Shown: positions 36,865 through 46,684 of the stretch, piece by piece | Numbering within the stretch: the stretch's first letter is position 1 | Layout of the letters: each line of letters begins with the position of its first letter | DNA from: Micropterus salmoides | Lineage: Eukaryota > Chordata > Actinopteri > Centrarchiformes > Centrarchidae | Reading direction: 5' to 3' | Assembly (NCBI RefSeq): GCF_014851395.1 | Contig: NW_024041262.1 | Coordinates: 12,917,252-12,981,251 of the forward strand | Length of the DNA stretch: 64,000 nt | Translations under genes and position numbers: made by a program | Notes under the pieces: model-generated | What the model saw: only the letters and a program-made list of their open reading frames with translations | Databases searched by the model: none | Told to the model about the DNA's origin: nothing

Positions 36865-39800
36865 ATGCTGTCTGTATATTGATGTCCCTTTAAATAATGA
36901 AGAACAGCATTGACAAAGCAGTTTGTTCAGGGTGTGAAAATGTAGCCCACACTATAGTTCCAAAAGTATGTGGACACCCAAGCATCCCATCACTATGTGA
37001 CTAAAGTTGCTTTCCAAAAGGTTTTAGAATTTTGTAAGGGATTTGTTATTTACTTTATTTTAAAGGTCTGTTATTTCCTCCACAATTTTCTAATAATTTT
37101 AGGAACCTTTTTTAGAAAGAAATCTGTAATTTGGCACTAATTTTACAGAAAATAGAGACAAAGAAAAAACATTTATTCATCATTCACACATCATTGGAAA
37201 CTTTATTTTGATGTTGATTTGCAAACTTTTCTGTAGACAAACTGTACATTTCTGCATGATCATCTGACCTGGTGTAAACTGATTTTAAAGAGTCGACCTT
37301 ACACAAGCTTATAGCATTTATTTGGAATTGATATTTGATGTTTCACAAATTGAACACTATCTGTATTTTGTCTATAACTGATGCCAAATTAGACAGTTCT
37401 TTCTAGGAATCTTCCTATGAAATGATTAGGAATTTATGGACCTGTAAAGGAAAGAAACGTAACGAATACATTTCCCCTCATCCAGCCACAAGAGAAGTAG
37501 TGAAGTTTGGCACTGATGCTGGATGTTAAGGCCTGGCTCACAGAAAGAGTTTCAGTAGACATTTTCACTTGTCTTTATAGAGAAAACACACATGTAACTA
37601 AGAACACTGATGATGGTTGTATTGCATTTAGGAGTGTCGTGTTTCATGACTATGCTTAATGACAATGTTCCCAAACACAAAGCAAGGGCCATAAATGGTT
37701 TTCTGAGTTTGGTGTGGAGGATCTTGACACTGGCCTTGAGGCCTGACTCAACTCTTCTGGGATGAATAGACCTTTTTCACAGGAGGTATAACTAGTATCA
37801 TTAATTATGAATGCAATAACTTTTTTTGGCCCTGGTGACAGTGCAGTAAGCTGACATCATATAAACTAAGTGTGGCAAATATATTACCCATATCTACTCA
37901 ACATTAGCATTTGTTTGCCCTTGCATTGTGTTTGGGAACATTGTCATGTTGAAACAGGAAAGGGCCTTCTGAAAAATGTTACTACAACGAAGAATACTAT
38001 TTCATAAATAGCCTTGTATGCTGTAACTTTAGGATTCCCCCTAACTGAAACTGCAGTGCATCCAGAAAGTATTCACAGTGTTTCACTTTTTCCACATTTT
38101 ATTATGTTGCTTTTTTCTTTTTTCATTTTATCCCAAAAGATAAAAAACGCGTCAGACCAAAAGTGAAAGAAGATAAATGTATACATACATATATTTTTGC
38201 AGATATAGTTTAGGTGTAATAATTTAGAATATTTTTAAAGCTAACACAACAAATGCACATGGTATGCATGTTGAGGAAAACAAGGTGAGAAGAAGGGTGC
38301 TTTATTTGAATCAACTGTAGCAATTTCACAAGACAAATTATGTAAAAAATGTAGAACATATATTGAACAAATGTTGACTAATACATAAATAAGTCAAACA
38401 TCTTCCTTTCTTTCTCTCCATATCATTCTCAGTACTACGTAACCGAAGCTGTGAACAGATTCCTCAGGCCAGAGCCCACTGACATCATTAGCAATGACCC
38501 AAACTCCACTCAGGAACCTGCAGTTGAGAGTGAGCCTGCTAATCACGCAGAGGGTGAGGCTAGCGGAAGGAGAGTTGATGAGGACCAGTCTCTTGCGACA
38601 GCCTCTTTGTTTAACCCATCTCGGGCAGCTGTTGCCTGGGAACTTTGCACCGCAGACATCGACTTAGGGCCTGATGAGGAAAGCATACAGTGCGAAGTCC
38701 AGCTGAGCAGAGGCAGTGAGAGCAAAGTATCTGAGGAAGGTGAGGACACAATTGAGGAACATTTCACGCAAAAGGAAAGTAGTGATGCAGGGCTGCCCAT
38801 CGCTAAAGATGCAAAAGAAGATGAACAAGAAGAAAATGGTGATCGGAGATTGTACACTCATGGACAAGATGAGATGCTGGAGAATGATGAGTATGAAGAA
38901 TATGTGAGCACCAGGCCGCTAAGACTTACAGGTGAGGCAATGAGTGAGGAGATGGAGAAAATGGATGGAGCTGGTGATGAGGAGACGGAGAGCGCAATGA
39001 CCCCGGATGATCATCAAAAAAGGGATGAAAACATAGGAAATATCCAAGTAAAGGAAGAAGATGATAAAATGCACCATATAGATGAACGAGATTTGGTGGC
39101 AGAAGACATTGAGGTAAAACTCTATACAATCTCTGATTTGAGTTTAGAAGAGGATGACATGCACATAGAAGAGGCAAAGTTGCAGAGGGATGAGGCAGAT
39201 ACAGAGGTGATGCATGAGGAAGTGCAAAGCAGTGATGGTGTGTTACTGCTGGCCTCTGAAAATGAAAACAAGTCTGATGGGGGAGCAAGGCAAGTTGAAA
39301 ATCAGTTCTCAGTCTGTGAAGAGTTGTCTGATGATGACCAAGATCTCAAGGGAGACCCAGGCTTTACTTCACTGCAAGCTCAATTACAAATGCTCCACAA
39401 CAAAGTTGGCGTTGTGCCTGAGGATGAGCTCACTGTTGTTGAACGAGAGCATGTGATGGCTCACAGAAGTGAAAGTGATAAAGCCGAGGATGCGAAAGAG
39501 GAGGAGGACGAGAGCACATTGGATGAGAGGGAGCAGGGCGCTGCCATTGGGGAAGAAAATGGGAATGAGGCTGAAAAAAAACAGTCAGCAGATGAAGTGC
39601 TGGAGCAGGAAGACACTGAAACAGTTACAGAAGGCCGTGAAGAAGAAGACATTTTAACATGCAGGGGGAAAATCGGGCAGAATGCTGAAACAGAGCTGCA
39701 CACAGATGAATTCACACATGTAGAAGAAGAAGAAGATGTGGCTAAGGACACTGAAGTCCAAACCAAAACAAGAGAGACAGATGATGTTGAAACAGAAAAC

Positions 39801-42800
39801 TCAGATGTGACAACAACAGAGATTTCAGGAGATGGGAGATTTTTTGATGAATGTCAAGTAGAAGAGGAGAGGCTCTCCAGTGACATAGGAAAGAAAGAAA
39901 GTTACATGGAAATAGCATGTACTACCACCACAGTTGAGCCTGAAGGTGAGACTGGACAGGAAATAATCGGAGAGTTTCAAAATATTCCCCATGGGAAATG
40001 TGAAGGCCGGCTTGTTGTGTCGCAGGAGCTAAATTATCCAGCATACGAGGAAACACAAGAGGGAGTTCCTGAATGCAACAATGAGACTGGGCCAGATGAA
40101 AATACAACACAATGGTTCCTGGAAGTAGGAGTTTACAAGGAAACCCAGACCACCCAATTACCAGAAGAGGTGGAGAGGAAAGAGCCGGAGACCCTTCAAA
40201 ACAGTGGAGCTGACCATTCACTGGTGATGGAGCATATGGAAGAGGAACAAGACAGCACAGAAGATATTAAGAATAGCTTTGATTTGGTTGTGGAGGAGCA
40301 TGCAGGAATACCGTGCCTTACTGATGCTGAATTGCCACAAGAAACGGAGAAACCACTTGTTGAACCTGTCATTCAAGAGTCAGGACTTTTCTTCGAGGAA
40401 GAGGAAAAAAAGTTGTCGGTTGACTCAGTAAAGACGGGGGTGGAACACTCAGAGAAGAAATTTGAGACGGAAGTCGGCTTAAGAGATGAGGCTGACAAGA
40501 CAACAAAAGAGCTGCAAGCCTCTGAAAATGAGAACGAGTCTGAAGAAGGAGCAACGCAAGTTGAAAATCAGCTCTCTGTCTGTGAAGAGTTGTCTGATGA
40601 CAACCAAGATCTCAAGGGAGACCCAGGCTTTACTTCACTGCAAGCTCAATTACAAATGCTCCACAACAAAGTTGGCGTTGTGCCTGAGGATGAGCTCACT
40701 GTTGTTGGACAAGAGCATGTGATGGCTCACAGAAGTGAAAGTGATAAAGCCGAGGATGCGAAAGAGGAGGAGGACGAGAGCACATTGGATGAGAGGGAGC
40801 AGGACGCTGCCATTGGGGAAGAAAATGGGAATGAGGCTGAAAAAAACCAGACAGCAGATAAAGTGCTGGAGCAGGAAGACACTGAAACAGTTACAGAAGG
40901 CCGTGAAGAAGAAGACATTTTAACATGCAGGGGAAAAATTGGGCAGAATGCTGAAACAGAGCTGCACACAGATGAATTCACATATGGAGAAAAAGAAGAG
41001 GATGTGGCTAAGGACACTGAAGTCCAAACCAAAACAAGAGAAACAGATGATCTTGAAACAGAAAACTCAGATGTGACAACAACAGAGATTTCAGGAGATG
41101 GGAGATTTTTTGATGAATGTCAATTAGAAGAGGAGAGGCTCTCCAGTGACATAGGAAAGAAAGAAGAAACGGAGAAACCACTTGTTGAACCTGTCATTCA
41201 AGAGTCAGGACTTTTCTTTGAGGAAGAGGAAGAAAAGTTGTCGGTTGACTCAATGAAGACGGGGGTCGAACACTCAGAGAAGGAATTTGAGACGGAATTC
41301 GGCTTAAGAGATGAGGCTGACAAGACAACAAAAGAGCTGCAAGACGGGACTGAAGAGCTTTTGGTTGAATTTGAGATAGATGAAGGCCTATGTGATTCCA
41401 AAGAAGCTGAGGCCGCTGCGGGGCATGAGACCACAGGAGCTGCAGCAACAGAAGTACAGAGGATGACAGAGACAAACTTCTTTCAGGAGTCGGTAGATGC
41501 CATAAACTCAGAGCAAAACAGCAACATGACACTTTCTCTACTAGACGACATAACTGAATCTGGATTCCAGAAACAGTCAGAGGGTAGTGAACCTAACCTA
41601 CTTGAAGATAGTGCTGTAGAAATGCAAGATGCGGGGATAGACATGGAAGAAACGGGTTATGCAGTTGAGGAGGATGCAGCAGAAAATGAAATGCAGAACA
41701 AAAATGATGTGGAAATGTTAAATCTGCAGGTAACAGGAATGGCAGCTGAGCTAACCACAGGAAGGAACGATAAAGAAAATTCTTTGATAGCAGAATCTGA
41801 GTTGTATAGAGCAGTGGAGTCACTAGAGACAAGAAATCTAATATCAGACAAAACACTTGAGATAAGCAACGACGAGGTGTTAACAGATGTAGAAGTAACT
41901 CATGTATCAACAACAACCAAGTCCAAACAAAAAGATTTGACTAGAATATCAACAGATGATATGGCAAATGTGACAGAGTCAGAGGGGAGTCACGCTGAAG
42001 AAATGGTTAGCTCAATTAGTGGACGTCAAGATGTGATCAATGAAGAAATCCTTGACTTATGGCTACAGACGGCATTGCCAGAGGACAGTGATGGCATAAA
42101 ACAACAAGAAGTCAGTAGACAACGAATAGACATGGGAATAGAGCCGTCAAATGAGGAACAAGATGGAATCTCATCAGTGCAGACAGAGAAAGATAAAGAG
42201 CTGCTTGTGGAGTCATGTTCAGAGAAGTCTGAAGTAGTGAGTGACACAGATATGTCTTCATCAACAGTAGAGTCTGGATTTTTGGACCAGTCTCTCAGTG
42301 AATGGGGCACACAAAACAATGAAACTCAGCTATTGAAATCAACTAGCACTGGGTCATTTCAAGGCATATATGACTTGTTGGCTAATATGTCAGAATCAGC
42401 AGACATCTCTGAATTGTCTAAACAACAGGTTAACTCTGGATCTCAGGATTCATTGATGGGGGAAATGGCTGCGACAGGGCAATCAAATGTGCTTCACCCT
42501 GATTCAAGAGTTACATCAGAGGCTAAACATCCAAACCAAGAATTGGATAAATCACAAGAAAGAGTTGAAACAGTGGAGACTGAAACTGGATCACGGAAAG
42601 AGATTAAGGCTGAGATAACAGATTTGGCATGGGATGATGCCTGGAAAGACACAGAAAAGGCAGATGTTAAGTCACTAACAGAAATGAGCGCTCCTTTCAA
42701 AGATGAGCCTCTCGAGATTACTCCGTGTGATTCTCCAGATGAAATCAAACACACTGAAACAGGACAAACTATAAGTGGCTCTGAGACTTCGTCAGTGGAG

Positions 42801-43782
42801 GGAAATGTGTTGACAGAATCGGTTTCACAAGGCGACACTTGCACCGATTCTGAGAAGTTATTGAAGTTGCCCTCGCTGGACAAACCACAGCCCGGATGGT
42901 CAGAAGACATTGCTGACTCATTTCCTGGACTGAACAGGGCTGGGGTGCCAACGACAGAGTCTGAAAATCAGATGGAGGTATATATATATATAATTTTATT
43001 AACCCTAAAAATCTATAAAATCATAAATAAAATCGGACAGTATTCATAACCTACAGAGATGGTGTAACTGCAGCTCTTTTAGTCATTGCAGGTCGATGCC
43101 TCTGTGCTGGACTTTACTGCGCAAAGGTCAAGAATTGCTGTTAAAAACCGTCGTGTAAGGCCCCCCAAAGATCCCCGCTCCCTGCTGCATATGCCCTCAG
43201 TGGATCCCACACCCTCTTCACATCTGCCAGTCAAAGTCCCTCCAGGTGTGCCTTTGGGAGGTTTGGGCATTGGAATAAAGCTGCCTGGTAGGTCACTTAA
43301 TAATATATGGAAAGCCACTACCTTGAGTCTTTAATGTCCAGTTATATTTCATAATCTGTAAACAATCACACAATTTTGTTTTTTAGGGTTTGGTGCAGGT
43401 TTTCCTGTTTTAAAAAAGACGCGACAGGTGGCAAGAGATGAGAATAGCCAGGAAACCCTCCCACAGGTACAATTAATAATCTTTAAATAACACTTTTCTC
43501 TTATGTTGAGATATGTACATTATTAAAATGGCGCAGTATCAACAGGAACCTGAGACAAAGCCAGAGGAGAGTGACACTCCCAAGCAAGAGGAGGCACAAC
43601 ACAAACCTAAATGGATGCCACCAAGACATCCAGGGTAAAGTAAAGTCTGACAATATTATTACCAGCATCATGTGTTCTTTTGTGTCATTTTCTGATACTT
43701 AGTTTTCCCATGTGTCCTTAGATTTGGAAATCCACTTATGTCTGAACTGAAGACCAAACTGAAGAAAACCACAAAAGAGTGA
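36616..43782 (+). CDS. apobr: Very acidic repeat protein, probable apolipoprotein B receptor
   Basis: Coding exons: 36616-36669, 38433-42977, 43092-43287, 43387-43466, 43546-43634 and 43722-43782. Phases agree throughout and predict about 1674 aa. The N-terminus MDPESPVSRMERTLWTFW joins YYVTEAVNRF on the giant exon. That exon encodes a Glu/Asp-rich, Ser/Thr-rich protein with few hydrophobic stretches and a large in-frame internal duplication. The C-terminal exons are different: basic and proline-rich (VKNRRVRPPKDPRSLL), ending in a short conserved-looking tail (HPGFGNPLMSELKTKLKK). Human APOBR is likewise a Glu-rich repeat protein encoded largely by one giant exon, and it lies on the same chromosome arm as EIF3C, which is the neighbour here. 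The assignment rests on composition, exon form and neighbours, not on alignment. Another acidic scaffold protein is possible. Confidence 0.65.
36798..36861. repeat. (CG)n/(CA)n microsatellite in apobr intron 1
   Basis: A run of CG dinucleotides passes directly into a CA run of about 20 units with one TA interruption. The potential for Z-DNA is high in such alternating tracts. Confidence 0.95.
36945..38045. mobile_element. Scrambled Tc1/mariner-like relic in apobr intron 1
   Basis: Contains an end-like sequence (tatagttccaaaagtatgtg) and several words typical of a fish Tc1-like element: catccagccacaagag, gtttgggaacattgtcatg, and the caaagcaagggccataaa block followed by gagtttggtgtgg and tgggatgaat. 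The pieces are diverged and partly out of order, with AT-rich filler between. No intact transposase. Confidence 0.6.
38049..38120. mobile_element. Tc1-like terminal fragment
   Basis: tgcagtgcatccagaaagta, followed by ttcacttttt and cacattttattatgtt, is the well-known end of a second Tc1-like family. Only one end remains, directly after the previous relic. Confidence 0.65.
39252..41343 (+). repeat. apobr: In-frame 1266-bp tandem duplication inside apobr
   Basis: Copy 1 spans 39252-40517 (422 codons) and copy 2 begins at 40518. Both open with ASENEN and carry CEELSDD-QDLKGDPGFTSL, LQAQLQMLHNKVGVVPEDEL and later GDGRFFDECQ. Copy 2 lacks 441 bp (147 codons) that in copy 1 lie between GKKE and ETEKPLVEPV, then resumes and ends at KELQ. 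Divergence is low, so the event is recent. Confidence 0.9.
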
Positions 43783-43921
43783 GAAGAAGATGGAAGAAAA
43801 TGCTTTGTGTTCATATCTCAATGTAAAATATAAATTGCTTTATTTTTGTTGTGTATATCAAACTGATTACAGTGATGAAAGGTTCATTGTGACAATTACG
43901 TGGCCAATGTATAACTTTTGT

Positions 43922-43927
43922 AATAAA
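43922..43927 (+). terminator. apobr: apobr polyadenylation signal
   Basis: AATAAA 140 bp after the stop at 43780-43782. Confidence 0.75.
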
Positions 43928-44318
43928 GCCTCAATGTAAATGGAATGGCATTTCCCTGTACAAACATAGTTAATACCCGGCTATGCTGGGTTCTTAGCAA
44001 ACACAATCATAATAGCATCGAATCTTAATCAGCCTAACAATAATAGACTAAAACAATAGAGGAAAAAGATCCATTTTTGAAGTCATCTGCTTAGGGAGCA
44101 GCAAATACAAAAATAAAATGACTGAGACTGAAGGAATTAATAAACAGCGCTATGTTAGTGTGAGTGAAGTGATTTCTACAGTCTTGGGCCTGCATTACCG
44201 TCAACAGTGGATATTCCTTTAAATCTCACTTTAACATTTGTCCTGCAGATGGGTGACAAAAGGAAATACATACCAAGAGTTTGGCCACAATGAGCCTCCA
44301 GACCAGGCTTCAGTGATT

Positions 44319-44432
44319 TGGTGCAATCAAACGTTCAATCAAACATCGTCCGTAATCAAAAAACATTCCTTGCGCAATTTGCTGCTATATCCCTTTTGCC
44401 TCTATTGAAAGCTGAATCGCAGTTGTTGAAAT
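44319..44432 (+). pseudogene. Decayed fragment of the downstream Ser/Thr-rich gene
   Basis: 112 bp at 44321-44432 align without gaps to 48980-49091 inside the large exon of the next gene, at very roughly three quarters identity. The translations compare as RNQKTFLAQ...SLLPLLKAESQLLKF against DRKTFLTQ...SLLPPSKAASQLLKY. Both copies are + strand, about 4.7 kb apart. There is no flanking exon structure, and a LINE begins about 20 bp later. This looks like the remnant of a local duplication. Confidence 0.75.
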
Positions 44433-44449
44433 TCCTGTGTTTTGATGAT

Positions 44450-45420
44450 CAAAATCAGAATCAGCTTTATTCGCCAGATATGTGTACACATACGAGGAAT
44501 TTGACTCTGGATTGTACAATGCTCACGATGTGCTTACTTATACAATAATACAATAACACAATTATACAGTAAATAGAGAACACATATATACACACTATAA
44601 ACAAAACAGACAGATTTAAACAATAGTGCATTGAGCAGAGTGCAAAGGATGCAGGAGTAAATTATTACTACCATTATTGTTATTATTATGTACATGTTGG
44701 AGGTGGATGTGATATACAGGTGCAAGCATACATGTACACAGTGTAATGAGTGCAAAGAATGCTGGAATAAATAAGTATTATGTGCGGTGTTATGTATATG
44801 AGGTAGGAGGATTTGGTATACAGTATATACAATATACAATATGACAATTTGAACAGTAATAACTGTTCTGAAACAGAGAATGATGAATAAATAAATGATA
44901 AGTGGTAGCCAGTAAACAGGTGGCTGAATGGAGGCAGAGTTGCTGGGTTATTGCACAGGAATTGTTCCTGACATTGTGAGTCAGAGTCAGCTGTTCATAA
45001 GAGTGATGGCTTGTTAGGAAGAAACGGTTCCTGAGTCTGTTGGTTTTGGCGTACAGTGCTCATTAGCGCCTACCAGAGGGCAGCAGTTGGAACAGGTTGT
45101 GTCTGGGGTGAGATGGATCTGCAGTGATGTTTCCTGCCTGTTTCCTGACTCTGGAAATGTATAAGTCCTGAATGGAAGGCAGATTGGCTTGGCACCGATG
45201 ATCTTTTCTGCAGTCCTGACTGTCCTTTTTGGTGGCAGATCCAAACCAGACAGTGATGGATGAGCAGATGGCTGTGTAGAAGTGGATCAGCAGCTCCTTA
45301 GGCAGGTTGAGCTTCCTGAGCTGGCGCAGGAAGTACATCCTCTGCTGGGCCTTCTTGATGATGGTGGTGGAGACACATTGGGCTTGAGATCTAGTGACTT
45401 TGAAGGCTACAGCATATGAC
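44450..45420 (-). mobile_element. 5'-truncated LINE fragment, reverse transcriptase C-terminus
   Basis: The - strand encodes MYFLRQLRKLNLPKELLIHF, then TVWFGSATKKD, then SRVRKQAGNIT and LFQLLPSGRR in two frames. This is the C-terminal part of a common fish non-LTR element (Rex1/Babar-like, not settled). The low-coordinate end carries the tail (aatcagctttattcgccaga, caatttgac-like words). It is frameshifted and inactive. Confidence 0.8.
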
Positions 45421-45740
45421 TGACATGATTTTCATACTTATTCAGTAAACCTTTGTGTTCTTTGCATGGAAGCATGTGCATTTGTAATTTTATTTTGTAA
45501 GTTAGTATTTGTATTGTCATTACACTGAACAAAAAGCAAAGCTAACGTCTATAAATTGATCTGGGAAATTGAAATACGAAGTAGAATTGTTTTAACAATT
45601 ATAATACAATAATGACTGACAGAAACAATCAAATGTTCTGTAATAATTTTCATAAAGAGTATTTTCAACCTTTCGGAGGACAGAGATGAAAGGCATGTAT
45701 TTCTATGTAGTTTTAACTGAACAGTAGATGGCAGTATTGC

Positions 45741-45843
45741 CCAATGTGTGGACGTCACGCCCTCTAAAATACACGAAAAAGAAACTTTCAACTGTGATTG
45801 GATGGATCTACCCAATGCATGTGAGGCAAACTGACATTTTGAA
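45741..45843 (+). promoter_or_regulatory. CCAAT-box cluster plus CHR-like element
   Basis: CCAAT motifs at 45741 and 45812 (+) and at 45797 (inverted, ATTGG) are followed by TTTGAA at 45838. Several NF-Y sites upstream of a CHR element with no TATA box is the layout of promoters switched on in G2/M by the DREAM/MMB complexes. It sits about 140 bp before the first exon donor of the next gene. The function is inferred from motif order only. Confidence 0.45.
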
Positions 45844-45980
45844 CCAAAGCGGCACTCCAGTAGTTGTCTAATGAGAATTTTTTATGCTACTCTGCCTCTC
45901 TGTTGATGTCAAAATTAACGTTAGTCGATACGTGTTTCATTCAGCAAATATTTTTACGAACATAAACTCCCCAGTGAGAA

Positions 45981-46607
45981 ATGCCCGCTGTGATAGGTAA
46001 GCAAAAGTTGTTTCCGTTCAACTAACTGACGTTATCAATCTAACATTAGCTAAAAACAACATCGTTTGAAACGGCCGTGTTGTGCAATAACTTAACGTTA
46101 TAAGTTAACTGCGCCGTCTGTGATTCTGCTAATTTTGAGAACTTTGAAATTACGATGTATCTGTTAGCTAACGTCTGTCTAATTTGTTTTCTATCGAACT
46201 AACGTTAACGTAATGTTAACTTAAATTGATGTTCGTTAACGTTAACTTACTTGTCAAACAGCCCCAGTACGTTACGTGCTTATGGACTTAAAAATATACT
46301 TTCTGTGCTAAATTACATGATGGAATTGGATGACACAGCTCCGTGGTCATCGTTTGGCTTTATTTTATAATTCAGAGTGATTGTTTTTTGTGGCCATTCG
46401 CCATTTTCACTAAGATTAGTTTGTGCTTCACAAACCCACACCAGTGGTAAAGCCATTTTGATGTCGGAGCTTTCAGTAATTATGGCATCTTAGCACAATC
46501 TAAATATCTACTCCGTTTAAATGTAAAAATGTTCTGTATTAATTACATCTTGTAATCCACAGGCTGCAGACGGAGAATCTGAGAAGACACCTGAAACTTC
46601 TGAGTAG
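45981..46607 (+). other. Upstream ORF in the leader of the Ser/Thr-rich gene
   Basis: An ATG at 45981 lies 16 nt before a gtaagc donor (exon end 45996). Spliced to the acceptor at 46569 it encodes 17 aa (MPAVIDGESEKTPETSE) and stops at 46605-46607. Spliced to the alternative acceptor at 46562 it stops even earlier. Either way it ends before the main ATG at 46685 and in another frame, so it could damp translation of the main ORF. Confidence 0.4.
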
Positions 46608-46684
46608 TGTGCCCTGTCTCAAAAACAAAACAAGAAAATCCGGTTTTCCTAGTGTGGAAGCAAAAGATAAACCATCTAACTATC

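Noticed and set aside
36728..36913. Frame over the CG/CA microsatellite
   Set aside because: Arg-Ala/His-Thr repeats come only from the dinucleotide run.
38543..42910. Many - strand frames of 60-140 codons opposite the giant apobr exon
   Set aside because: They are Ser/Leu-rich mirror images of Glu/Asp codons and have no splice context or domain.
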